From positions 1-30,000 of the forward strand of contig QANT01003392.1 of the NCBI GenBank assembly GCA_003254885.1: a stretch of 30,000 nt of DNA, read 5' to 3'. Positions within the stretch are counted from its first letter, which is position 1, and each line of letters begins with the position of its first letter. The stretch comes from Purshia tridentata (Eukaryota > Streptophyta > Magnoliopsida > Rosales > Rosaceae). A program made the position numbers and the translations under genes. The notes beneath the pieces were generated by a model, which saw nothing but the letters and a program-made list of their open reading frames with translations, was not told where the DNA came from and did no database searches. Below, piece by piece: positions 11,661 through 22,511 of the stretch.

Positions 11661-12497
11661 GCTAAAATGTACAACACTTTTATGTGCTCCCGCCATTTTG
11701 TTAACAAGCCCATCGGCTAAAACAGCGTGCTTCCTCAGCTTCTCCATTCACATCACTCTAGATATTATTTAAAAAACAGAAAACCTGTATAAAAATTGAA
11801 CAATAAATAAATAAATAAATAATTATTTTTGTCAAAGTGCACACAATATTAAAATTTGTTGTACGCGTAATGCATGCTTTGTAAGAAATAAAAATTTTGC
11901 ATGCATGGTCAATTCATGTGATGCACCATTATTATTTCAATGCTTATCGAAAAAATAAAAAGTAAGCTTCACCAATGATCATTTGGTCTAATAAATTTAA
12001 AACGTATGAATAATAATAATTGATAAAAAAATTTAAACAAGGAAGTTTCAAATTTGAATATACAATAATATTATTTGAATTATAAATGTTTGTGGAATAT
12101 TTTCGTGTGCTATGTTTTCATATTGATGATTTGTTCAAATAAAATTATATTGAATGTGTAATCTTAATTGACATGATGACACCCCTCAACGTCATTCATC
12201 GTCTCTTAATGTATGTTAAGTAACAAGACGAGTTAAATCCTATGCTTCATATACAATTATACATCATAATTTTTTAAGAGGCCAAAAAAATACATCATAA
12301 TTTTTTGTTATTTTTTAATAATCACTTTATTAAAATTTATTAATTAATTGCATGTGTGGAGCTGAGTGATGACAGGACTTGCAAACTGTGTAATTGAGGA
12401 CAGTCCAAAATTGAAAGTGTATGGCACATACCCCATCTCCATATCTCTTCCATTCCTCACCCTTCACCCCTAATCTTCAACCAGCCAATACTACACT

Positions 12498-12507
12498 GCC
12501 ATGTGGC
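12498..12507. promoter_or_regulatory. G-box-like element GCCATGTGGC upstream of PRK
   Basis: GCCATGTGGC is one base off the light-responsive G-box palindrome GCCACGTGGC and contains the E-box core CATGTG. It lies about 470 bases before the PRK start codon. Photosynthesis genes commonly use such sites for bZIP or bHLH (PIF/HY5-type) factors; function here is inferred. Confidence 0.35.
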
Positions 12508-12660
12508 ACTTTAAATATCTAAACTACAACAAATAACCACCAAGCTTCTCTCCATGCCCTTTTTTTATTATCACAAATTCCATCTTTTTCAATAAATAAA
12601 TAATAATATCTTAATCTTTTAAAGATTGAATAAAAGTGAAATGACTATTTTACCCATTAC

Positions 12661-12688
12661 CCACTGTCCACTGTCCACTGTCCACTGA
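12661..12688. repeat. Seven-base tandem repeat CCACTGT x4 upstream of PRK
   Basis: Three exact copies of CCACTGT followed by CCACTGA, lying about 290-320 bases before the PRK ATG. Short direct repeats of this kind vary easily in copy number; whether it binds anything is unknown. Confidence 0.85.
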
Positions 12689-12941
12689 ATTTGTCCAAAA
12701 CTAGGGGTAGCCAAAGGAACTCAAAAACAAGAAGACACATCAGCCTAACATCACTAAGCCAACAATTTTCTTTGCTTGACAAACTGCCTCCTGTCATCAA
12801 TCTCCTCTAGCCTCATATTTTTGTTCCAAACTTGTTAGTTTACCAAAAAAAAGAAAAAAGAAAAAGCTAATCTTAAAAAACCACTTTATGTGTGTTCCCA
12901 AGACCAATATCTAAATCAATAACCATATATCTCATCCTCTA

Positions 12942-12968
12942 GGGAGAGAGAGAGAGAGAGGGAGAGAG
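12942..12968. repeat. GA microsatellite in PRK 5' leader
   Basis: An almost pure (GA)n tract ends ten bases before the PRK ATG. GA/CT repeats in 5' leaders are common in plants and can bind BBR/BPC (GAGA-binding) factors; here it most likely lies in the transcribed leader. Confidence 0.8.
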
Positions 12969-12978
12969 CTAGGTAGAA

Positions 12979-15447
12979 ATGGCAATTTGTGCAGTATACA
13001 CAAGTGCCCAAGTGCTAAACCCAACAAGTTCAATTTCAAAAACCCACTTGGGATCTTGCCAAAAGCAGCAGGTAGTGTTGTACAGTAAAAGCAGCAGCAG
13101 CAGTAGGAGGAGGAGAGGCAGAAGCAGTGGGACCCCATGTTTGATAACGTGCTCGGCGGGTGACCAAGAGACGGTTGTGATTGGTTTAGCAGCAGACTCA
13201 GGGTGTGGGAAGAGCACATTCATGAGGAGGCTGACCAGTGTGTTTGGAGGTGCAGCAGAGCCACCAAAAGGAGGCAACCCTGACTCAAACACTCTCATCA
13301 GTGACACAACCACTGTCATATGTTTAGATGACTACCACTCACTTGATAGGACTGGTAGGAAGGAGAAGGGTGTCACTGCTCTTGACCCAAGAGCCAACAA
13401 CTTTGATCTTATGTATGAACAAGTCAAGGCTATCAAGCAAGGTAAACCTGTTGACAAACCCATTTACAACCATGTCTCTGGTCTCTTGGACCCTCCTGAG
13501 CTCATCAAGCCTCCCAAGATTCTTGTCATTGAAGGATTACATCCAATGTAAGTCACTAATTTCACTCTTTCATGCATATAATATCAATTTCCATCTAAGT
13601 ATTTATATTATTTTTCTTCCAAGAATAGGATACCCTTCTCTTTTTTTATGGACAAGGATACCCTCCTGCAGGACAGAGTGTTTTTTTGAGTGCTTTTTAA
13701 TGTTTCTTTAGAGGTTCTAGCTGAAGTTAAATGACAGTTCTGTTTTATGATTGAGTAAATGGCACTTCTGTTTTGGTCATCAAGTTGTTTCCCAATTACC
13801 AGATATGGAGAAAATATCATTTATTTCAAATAACTTTTTTTTTTCTTTCTCTTACAATACAACTGATTTAGTGGACAAATTTAATGATCCTAATATAATT
13901 ATTTATGATATAGTAGAAAACAACAAAAATTAAAATTTTTATTTCAAAGAAAAACTTACTTAGCTCTCCTACATAAGGAGTCTTGAAAAATAAGGGCTTA
14001 ATAGACCATTAAGCTATCCAAAAATTTTTATGGGTAAAATTTTCAATTTTAAGGGCATGAACACGATCCGTTGGGTGTTCGAATCCTCAACAAACTTGTT
14101 TTTGCATTGCAATTACATCCATTTTTGCATTAATGGAGTTACACCTATGTAAGCTTAGTTAAAACTATCTTAATTAACTCGATCATATCCCTAAAACTAC
14201 ACTGAAGAAAAAGGATAAGAGTTCACCTCTTTGCAAATTGAGGTGACAAAGTTTTAGGATAATGCTAGGCTCATTAAATTCATTCACTAAATAATATGTC
14301 ATTATAACTTATGGAAATAAATGAGCTTAAGAATGGACCCAAATTTGAATGATAACCCAAATTTATATGAATAAAATATTGTCACATTTTAGACAAAAAA
14401 CATTTTATGGTGACATCATTTAGTTAATAAACTTGTGAAAATGAATGACTTGTTATAAATAACCAAGTATTGTTTCAAAAAATATATATTTCAATTCCAA
14501 AATAGACAACACGAGATGGGAATACTTTCTTTTATTAAACCTCTGTAACCCTTCCTTTTTTTCAATGGTTAAAGAATTTTTTACTATAAGAAAATGGTTA
14601 AAAGAATTTAACTATTAACTGTAAAAAAAGGGAAAAAGTAAAAAAACTGATATGCTCAGCAAAAAGAAGCAAAACAAAAAAAATAGGGAATGGCTAGAGA
14701 AATCTGATTTCATACAAGGATATTCATTTCTGGTAGACCCATGTTAGGGTGGGTGTAGGCAATTGCCCCCACTCCCCTCTTTTCTCACCCATTAAAATCT
14801 CATGCTCTTTAAATTTTATTTTGATGTTTTCTTTAGAAATGGGGGCAAGCTGTTTGTTGAAATGCCTCAATGAAGAAGCAACAAGGGCAAGCATCAAGTT
14901 AGTCATTTTTTAAAATTTTTTGTTGTCCTAAACATTAGTCAATATATACTGTCCTTGACCCATGAAGAAAAATTTCTGGGTCTGTCACTGCTTTTCTATA
15001 TACAAAGTAATAGTTTTTACTATATATCTTACATTAAACTGCTCTTCCGCAGAGAGAATTTACGGACCAAAAAAGAGGCTCTCTCACACTAATTAGTGGA
15101 CCCGTCTTGTATTGACCAGTGGACCCTAGTAGTCCTCTTATTCTGTACTTTTTCCGCATTTTTATTCCGTACAAGAGAAGCCCTCTATCTTACATATTAA
15201 GTTGTTACAATAAAAAAATTATTATTTTACTAAATAATCTGACATTTTATATTACTACTTGGTAAATTACTATTAGTTAGATTTTTTTAATTTTTTATTT
15301 ATTAATAACTAGCGTTTATGAGTTTTGAGTCTCATTTCACAAAATTGAAATTGGTTGCCACTAATAAACTAAATAGTCATTTATTAGATTCTTATTTGAA
15401 ATCATGATTCAAAAATGTTAAATTTATCAACCTTTGAACTGTATTGT

Positions 15448-15486
<39 letters not shown>

Positions 15487-17277
15487 AATTTCCCATAATG
15501 GCCTCACGCAAGTGGTTTAGGTTCAAAACCAAGGCAGGAATAGGATAAGGAATGGGCAACTATGGGTGCAAGTGGTGGTAACAGGCTAGGATATACGTGT
15601 CATATATTTGTTTGAAAACCATGGGTTTTGGGGGCTCATTATTTACAACTGGCCTTCGTGTACATTTATCTACTCTACTTTAATTGATTGCTTACAGTTA
15701 ATGATTCATTGGTGCTATCAAAGCAAACAACCTACACACCAATTAAATCCAAGCAAAATGGACATGACTTCCAACTTTTCAAAAGACAAATTTATTGATT
15801 TATTAATAAAAAGTAGTGCTCGTATTATATTGTAGGTATGATCAGCGAGTGAGGGACCTCTTGGACTTCAGTATCTACTTGGACATCAGCAATGAGGTTA
15901 AGTTTGCATGGAAAATTCAGGTAATTAACAACTTTATAATATTGAATTACCTTGATATAATATAATTAACAAATGAAATTTTTTGTTTAATTAGTACGTA
16001 CTTTCATTAATTCCATTGATTTAGCTAACAATGTTTGAAACTTCAGAGGGACATGGCAGAGCGTGGACACAGTCTTGAGAGCATCAAAGCCAGTATTGAA
16101 GCTCGAAAGCCTGATTTCGATGCATATATTGGTAAACTACTCTGTCTTTCCCATTTCTTTTTGCTCATTTCTTGCACTACACGCTTAAACGTTATGGGAA
16201 GGAAATTAGTTTCATGGGGTCAATTGACACGTTTGTTATCCGCTAATATGTTATGTTATCAGACTGTCAATCTAAACTATTGATTAATACATTTGCAGAT
16301 CCACAAAAGCAGTACGCTGATGCCGTGATTGAAGTGTTGCCGACGCAACTGATTCCGGGTGATAATGAGGGGAAGGTGTTGAGAGTGAGGTTGATAATGA
16401 AAGAGGGAGTGAAGTTTTTCAACCCGGTCTACTTGTTTGATGAGGGCTCAACCATCTCATGGATACCATGCGGAAGAAAGCTTACCTGCTCTTACCCTGG
16501 AATCAAATTCACCTATGGCCCTGACACTTACTACGGCCACGAGGTACTAACCCTAACTTGCTCTTAACTCCATCTAAAACTGTTAGTGAGGTGTGTTTTA
16601 ATAATTTTGTACAAAAACTTCAAAAGAGTTCCATCTTTTGAGGTTATATATGGAAACATTTAAAAACTCGAAGCAGAAACATTCTATAGTTAAAATACTT
16701 TTCAGAGTTGGTAGTGCTAGATTTTGGAAGACTTAAAAACCCTTTTGATTGCGTTTGTAGAAAAAGTTGAAGTGTTTTTGGGTTATAAAAGTGCTTCATA
16801 GCAGTTCCTGAATATGGTAGGTGCTTCTTCAGGAATTGCCAGCTTCTAAATAGATTTACAAGAACCACTTTGATTTTTAAGAAACAATTGTATGTGCTTC
16901 TAACAAAAACACTTCCAATTAAGCACTACTGAGCAAAAACACTCCCAAACAGTAATGATTTTCTTTCATAGTCACTTGTAAAACATGATGATGTTGGTTA
17001 TGTTTCCTAACTATTTTTGTTGTAGGTGTCTGTGTTGGAGATGGATGGGCAATTTGACAGATTAGATGAGCTGATATATGTAGAGAGCCATCTAAGTAAC
17101 ATCTCGACCAAGTTCTATGGAGAAGTGACCCAACAAATGTTGAAGCACTCCGATTTCCCTGGCAGCAACAATGGGACGGGTCTCTTCCAAACCATTGTTG
17201 GATTGAAGATCCGAGATCTCTTTGAGCAGCTTATTGCAGCCAAGGCCAAAGCTCCAGTAGAAGCAACAAAAGCTTAA
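12979..17277 (+). CDS. PRK: Phosphoribulokinase, chloroplast precursor, 5 exons, 411 aa
   Basis: Exons: 12979-13547, 15836-15920, 16047-16131, 16299-16543, 17026-17277 (stop TAA). All introns are GT-AG and the phases join; 1236 coding bases. The enzyme phosphorylates ribulose 5-phosphate with ATP to give ribulose 1,5-bisphosphate, the CO2 acceptor of the Calvin-Benson cycle, in the chloroplast stroma. Residues 1 to about 58 form a Ser/Arg-rich transit peptide; the mature enzyme probably starts near CSAGDQETVVIG. The P-loop GCGKST is at 75-80. Redox cysteines C76 (in the P-loop) and C115 (ICLDDYH) are spaced as spinach Cys16/Cys55, and C304/C310 (PCGRKLTC) as Cys244/Cys250, so thioredoxin control and the GAPDH-CP12 complex should be possible. 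The ADP/catalytic part, the KPDFDAYIDPQ stretch across the exon 3-4 junction, and the conserved end (GLKIRDLFEQL) are all present. Exon 1 ends in AT and exon 2 supplies the G of Met190. No lesion seen. Upstream are a GA repeat leader and a G-box-like site. Confidence 0.97.
14257..14460. mobile_element. Probable MITE in PRK intron 1
   Basis: About 200 bp with imperfect inverted ends: TTCATTCACTAAATAATATG (about 14279) matches the reverse complement of CATCATTTAGTTAATAAAC (about 14415), and further outward GGCTCATTAAATTCA partly matches the reverse of the right flank near AATGAATGACTTGTT. No coding capacity. Ends are approximate. Confidence 0.45.
15456..15483. repeat. TA microsatellite in PRK intron 1
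   Basis: Uninterrupted alternating AT of 28 bases. Likely length-variable between individuals. Confidence 0.9.
16709..16954 (-). mobile_element. AGTGCTTTTG-type MITE, copy 2 (PRK intron 4)
   Basis: Read on the minus strand, this starts CTGTTTGGGAGTG, continues with AGTGTTTTTGTTAGAAGCAC and ends TTTTTAAGTCTTCCAAAATC, following the same order as the SCAMP intron 3 element (3389-3630) on the plus strand. It fills most of the ~480-base intron between PRK exons 4 and 5. The two copies differ at many positions, so they are old insertions of one family. Confidence 0.65.
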
Positions 17278-18179
17278 AATTAATTAATTGCCTTTCTATA
17301 TATTCACAGTTTATGTGTTAATTTGTACCCGCGACAATTAATTAATGCCACCCATCAACAAAGCTGCATAGATGCATGCATCTTCATTCAGTTTTCGATT
17401 TTTCCACTCCCTTTTTCTGTAGGATTTCGATGTTCCTGTTAGGCTATTCCTTACAAGAACAAGGGCAATCTCTACTTCTTTAGTTATGTTGTAATTCTAT
17501 ATATATATATATATATATGCAATATTTGTAATATAGAGAAACAAGTTCTAAAAGGAAGAAAAGATACAAAATTCAGTATTATTTACTTCCTTCCCCATAC
17601 TATATATGTACGTACATTGCATCATTGATATAACATCTATGATGGTCCCCTTTGTCTTTTGGAATTTTTGCTTCTTTTTTCATATTGGAGCAAGGAACCA
17701 TAAGTCTTTTTTTTTAAAGCTCCAAAACCCTGTGGCGAAAAAAAAAAAAAAGGCTCCAAAACCCGGGTATGTCAAAGCGGTACCCATCTTGAGAATATCA
17801 ATGTGAAACTAAAATATTGAACTCCTGTGTCATAATCTCAAATATTCACAAAACAGGTTAAGTCTTTTGATTTTAAAAAATGGTTGAATTAGAGATAAAT
17901 TAAACAGCGGTAAATAAATATTTGCCCAAAAAAAAAAACAGCTGTAAATAAATTTTTCTTAATTTAATTTAAGACTATACAAGAAAACCAACCCCTTGAG
18001 AGGTTACATAGATTATAAGATATAACTACGAGAGATTGACATTTTCAGAATTTACTTATTTGAGCCTGAAACAAATTATAAATGATTTACAAGCTAAAAT
18101 ATAATTAAGTGACCGACTTCATTGTCGTGCCTTCCTCGCTCAGCCTCCTTAGCCTAGTTATCTTGCAAAACAATTTGCT
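17278..18179. other. PRK 3' UTR and spacer
   Basis: Follows the TAA at 17275-17277. It holds a TA microsatellite at 17498-17518 and a doubled phrase GCTCCAAAACCC (about 17719 and 17752) separated by an A-run. No gene: the open frame at 17606-17806 crosses homopolymer runs and has no family features. The polyadenylation site is probably in the first ~250 bases, but no single signal stands out. Confidence 0.45.
17498..17518. repeat. TA microsatellite downstream of PRK
   Basis: Alternating TA of about 21 bases in the probable 3' UTR or just past it. Confidence 0.85.
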
Positions 18180-19381
18180 CACTACAAGAATAATGTTAAT
18201 AGATATCACCCCTTTTATATCATATTTGAAATCGCTTGATATTTTAAAAATTATAACATCAGATAATTTTTTAATTCATTAATTTCTAAATGTATTTCTT
18301 TTCACCTGATATCTAACGTTTTCCTTTTCACCTATTTGGTGAGATGATCACCACTCTCTTCCTTTCCTTCTCCTCTCTCTTTCCTTATACTTCACTCGCC
18401 TTGAAACTATGATCTCCTAATCCTGGTGACATTGTGGCACAAATCCAGTTGGAATCGGTTCCTCCCATTGATCTAGCTAGGTCTATCCATGGCCTTCACT
18501 TGCCTCTAAATCCATGCATAGTAGAAGGCTACCAAGATGTGACTTCTCCATTTATTTCGTTTCGATTTGCCTATTTCGACGGTGTCGATTCCGACAACAG
18601 TATCTAGTGCCATATCGATAACTTTCTAGAATTTAGCATTTTGTGTCATGGGGTTCTGATAAGGTTAGGTGTTTGATTTTAGGGTTATGGCTTTTTGAAG
18701 TTATTGGTCTGAGAGTCTATGGTTTGATTTTAGGATTATGTGTTTATGATGTTAGTGATTTGGGAGTCTAGGGTTGGGGTATTGGATTTTAGGATTAGGG
18801 TTATGGTTTTGACCCAACACTCATTTGGGATCTCGATATTAGGAGGTGGTGCACAAAATTAGTGTTTTTTATATAATTAAGAATGGCAAATGATGCAAAC
18901 ATGCATGCATGAACATTTTGTTTAGAGAAAGAGGAAGATGGTTAGACTATGCTTGTTTGATAGAATTTTTGGATCTTATGGACCAAAGCTAGGTATCCCT
19001 TAAGTTTGGTGATGTGTATGGATGTGCCTACAAAGTAAGTATGACTATCAAAGGCGACCTATGCACTTTGAGATTTTAGTTGGGAATTAAGATAAATTGT
19101 GACTGATGAAGTGCGAAGGTCATTTTGAATTATGAAGTGTAAAGGTAATTTTGGGTATAATGTATTAGTGCTCTATTTGTAGATTAAATTGAGAGATAAT
19201 AAGGTGTGAAATCTCAATTGAACTCAATGAGTGAAGCATTACTTGAAGTTATGATTTTTTTTCTTGAAGATTATTGAAGTGACGACATTATCGTTTGTGA
19301 ATTGATAGTAATAGTCCTTGTTTGATGATTAAGGTCTTAGTAAATCTTAAGGACAAGATTTCTTTTAAGAAGGGAGTAGAT
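18180..19381. mobile_element. CACTA-like terminus, then gypsy 3' internal remnant
   Basis: CACTACAAGAA at 18180-18190 is the classic terminal sequence of plant CACTA (EnSpm) elements. It is followed by AT-rich subterminal DNA with several direct and inverted GATATCA/TGATAT motifs up to about 18320, as these elements have. I found no matching TTCTTGTAGTG end in the window, so only one terminus is visible. Further right, 19345-19381 translates as NLKDKISFKKGVD, resembling the polyprotein C-terminus of Ty3/gypsy chromoviruses, and includes the purine-rich AAGAAGGGAGTAGA that normally primes plus-strand synthesis just before a 3' LTR. The middle (18350-19340) has no intact coding sequence. Confidence 0.45.
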
Positions 19382-21707
19382 TGTGAGATCCCGAGGTTTT
19401 TATACTTTATTTTGGAAATAATCGTGACTTATTTAAAATTATCTTATTAAGCTAGAGACATTAGAATTTATTTTAGGAATTTTGATAGTTAATAAATGGA
19501 TTTGAGGTTGTAGAAAAATAAGACTACTCGAGACGAGCTCGTAGGATTTTACAAAACATTTTTCGGACCTCGAAATTAATTTAAGTGATTTTTGTGCGCC
19601 ATTGAGGAATAATAAAAATTAGGACATGCCTAACCTTGATTTTAGGTTTGTTGGAAAGTTTTCGAGTCAACGAGCGCATTGACGCAAATAGAACACTATT
19701 TGGACTTATGATTTGATAGTTTTGGGCAAACGAAGGTTGATGAGCATTTTGGTTGAGGGTTTTGATGTAGAGTGTTTGGCATTCCAATTTGAGGAAGGAC
19801 TTAAACGTCGAAAAACAGGAAAATTATTTCTACTAGACGTAGCTTCCGAGCCAGAATATAGTCGATTTACATATCAAATCGAAGGGAATCGCGCCACGAT
19901 TCTAATAAATTGCTAAAGTTGTGGCGTATAGACCTTTTTGGGCTTTTGAGGTCGTTTCGGGCCTCAAAACGGGCTTTTAAGTTTTAGCCGAATTTTATTA
20001 TTTTATTTTTACTTTCCTAGTCAAGTTAAGGCTTGTAGAACCTATTTAAGCCAACTTTGTGCTTTTGTGAATCATTATTTTATTTTATAAATCAGAAAAC
20101 AAGGGATTCTCTTAAATTCTTTGGTGGATTCCAAAGAGTGTGTGTGTTTTACGGTTTTCGCTTGAATTCTCTATCTTCTTGCTGTGTCAGGTTTAAAACC
20201 CAAAACCAAAAAAAATTTATTTCATTTTCTCTTTCTCCTAACTGCGGTTCGGCAGCCAACATGTGTTGACAATTCTTATCTCAATCTCCTCCTATCTCCC
20301 CCTTCTGACCGTCGGTAATAGCATTATGAAACCTTGAAGTCAATGGGCACTCCAGTGTTTCGAACTCGACCCTATTCAATTGTTAAATCCAAATCGTTTA
20401 ATCCTCGAAGTATTTCTCAAAAAGTGAACTTAGACCTCCGTTTAGTTGAAAAGGAATTTTGGTCATTTTCCATCGAATCTCATAGTATATATCATTTTTA
20501 GTATAAATCTAACCTCTTTCTTTTGATTTAACCTAATCCAATTGTATTGGTTTCAGACTACAATAACATGAAAAATAACCTTAGACTCTCGGTTCAATCT
20601 AAGGGCATTTCGGTCATTTGAGTTACAATTACTGAAACCAGTGTTGTTGGTTTCTCATTGAGTTTGACCTACGAAAAACTCTAGCTAAAGTTAGGGTTCA
20701 CTTCTATTTTGTATATAGAATGTATTTAGGTTGGTTTTGTATTGGAATTAGTATTTTAGATTAGTCAAGTGAATCGGTGATGTTGGTGTGGAAATAATAA
20801 CTTAGGAATTTCTCGAATGCAAATGTGGGATAAGGCTAATCTCTAAAAGTCAGGTAGGGAGATCTACGGAATCTTTGATAGCGAACTGATTTTATCTTCG
20901 TTGAAAAATGTGATATGTGTGCTAATAGATGAATTATAAAATGTGTTATGTGTGCTAATAGGTGAATTATATGAACTACTTAGAATATCGTGAGTTTTTT
21001 GAGTGATATAAAATTAGTTAATTATTTTATATATTAGTTAGTAATGCATTTTTGTGAATGTGCATTTATTTGAACATGAAACACGATTCATTGAGAAATG
21101 GAGATTACGATGATGAGAAGTGATTGAGAATTTAAATTTCAACTGCGTGGGGAGAGAATCTCTTTCAGTATTAATAAAACGATTTTACCTCCCAAAACGC
21201 ATTGGGAACTTTGATTGCAGATCAAAATTAGAATGTATGATGACAATTTATTTTTCAAGGGATTATTATGTTTGTGCATAACATTTATGCATTAGTATAG
21301 TATTATTTATTATATGTTAGATGTTGTGTATTTTCACTGAGCTTCAATTAATCATTAGTTTTGTGCAAGATAGGGTCGAACGATCCTACTGAGCGGTTAG
21401 AGCCCACCTCTCCTCATAGGCAAGTACTATAGTGGGAGACAATATGTATGGAGCCGACCGGAAATAGTCCTTGTGGTTAAGCGTGAACCGCGACTCGGAG
21501 TTTGATTTTGTTTGAGCTCGTGCATGTTGTAAGTATGACCTATTTTGTAAATTAAGCTTGAATTAAGTTTTGTTGCATGTATATATAATGGAATGAATTT
21601 TATTTCAATTCATCCTATTTTGTCACATTAAGTTAATTTTATAATTAAAATGTGATTCACTCCTTAATCCGAAATTGCTCTTAATCCCAACATATTGGGG
21701 CATGACA
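19382..21707 (+). mobile_element. LTR-like block of a Ty3/gypsy retrotransposon (probable 3' LTR)
   Basis: Begins TGTGAGATCCCGAGG directly after a polypurine tract and ends TTGGGGCATGACA, giving short inverted TG...CA termini. At ~2.3 kb this is long for an LTR but not outside the range for plant gypsy elements. A possible TATA box (CTATTTAAG) is near 20042. No matching 5-bp target duplication was found, and no second LTR or intact gag-pol is in the window, so it is a truncated element. The left breakpoint of the LBD tandem duplication lies inside its last 150 bases. The open frames within it are not genes. Confidence 0.5.
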
Positions 21708-21734
21708 CACAAACACGAAATTGGGATGAACTAG

Positions 21735-22010
21735 AGACCTGACTCATTTAACATTGATTTTTTTAACTTTTATAAAAGAATAATAACAAAAGACTAATAT
21801 CTAATTAATGAAATAAAAAAAAAATGAAAAAGGGCTCGCGGGCCCGACTTGCTTAAGGCACAACACAAGCACAAATATAAAAGAATAATAACAAAAGACT
21901 AATATCTAATTATATGAAATAAAAAAAAAATGAAAAAGGGCTCGTGGGCCCGACTTGCTTAAGGCACAACACAAGCACAAATGAACCGTGGGTTGTGCTG
22001 CGTTTAAATT
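21735..22010. mobile_element. Decayed hAT-type MITE fragment with 105-bp internal duplication (unit 1)
   Basis: Contains AAAAAGGGCTCGTGGGCCCG and TTGCTTAAGGCACAACACAA, which correspond to the right half of the complete element at 28424-28908 (AAAGGCCCATCGGCTGGCCC, TTTAAGGCATGAAACTAGCA). A ~105-base stretch starting TATAAAAGAATAATA is repeated in tandem (21771-21875 and 21876-21980) with few differences; unit 2 has only one copy. A minus-strand open frame here is a by-product of the repeat. Confidence 0.55.
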
Positions 22011-22220
22011 TTAGGTATGTAAAAAATAAAACAAGCAAATAATCAAAACCCTTAATAATTATGATCATATTAGGGTTAAGTACATCAATGAAACTTCTCA
22101 CAATCACATTTTAATCAATGCACTTTTCTCATAGTTTCATAATTATGCATACATGTATTATCATAATGGGGGTTTGAGCAAAACCGAGCGAATGGCTAGA
22201 AACACCAAGATATGTAAAGG

Positions 22221-22270
22221 ATTATGTAATGGTGATTATGTAATGGTGATTATGTAATGGTGATTATGTA
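22221..22270. repeat. 14-bp minisatellite upstream of LBD copy 1
   Basis: ATTATGTAATGGTG repeated about 3.6 times, roughly 240-290 bases before the LBD copy 1 start. The same place in unit 2 (about 25698-25727) has a single diverged copy, so the array expanded after the duplication. Confidence 0.85.
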
Positions 22271-22511
22271 AATTATCCAAAAGTTTTTACATAATATCCA
22301 ATTTATAAATTTCAGATGCTAAAACATATCCTACACAAAATCTGGTGATGTATCCAACTCATTTAAACAAATTAATCAACTACCTATTCTGACAGAAAAC
22401 ACCAATTAATTAATGCCTTGAACAGCTTTAAAACTCTCTATTCAAAACCCTTTATTCCATTGTTGCATTCTCTTGCTTGCACACCTTTGCTTAATTTCAT
22501 ATCTCTCAGTC

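Larger units (their letters stand above)
11661..12978. other. AT-rich spacer and PRK upstream region
   Basis: Non-coding. It contains an (AAAT)n run near 11801-11823, a doubled phrase TACATCATAATTTTTT near 12260 and 12291, an ACGTCA core at 12189-12194, a CCAAT-type box near 12485, and the PRK promoter elements listed separately. No open frame of note. Confidence 0.5.
13548..15835. other. PRK intron 1 (2.3 kb)
   Basis: GT at 13548 and AG at 15834-15835. Contains a MITE (14257-14460) and a TA microsatellite (15456-15483), listed separately. Otherwise AT-rich non-coding sequence; the small open frames here carry no recognisable domain. Confidence 0.6.

Noticed and set aside
12932..13319. Two overlapping minus-strand open frames (95 and 116 aa)
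   Set aside because: Both are antisense shadows of PRK exon 1; their Leu-rich runs are the complement of the Ser/Arg trinucleotide repeat.
13328..13711. 127-aa plus-strand open frame
   Set aside because: Alternate frame of PRK exon 1 running into intron 1; the PRK frame is unambiguous.
21910..22107. Minus-strand open frame shared by both duplication units (also 24950-25159)
   Set aside because: Conservation is explained by the segmental duplication, and the sequence is MITE-derived.
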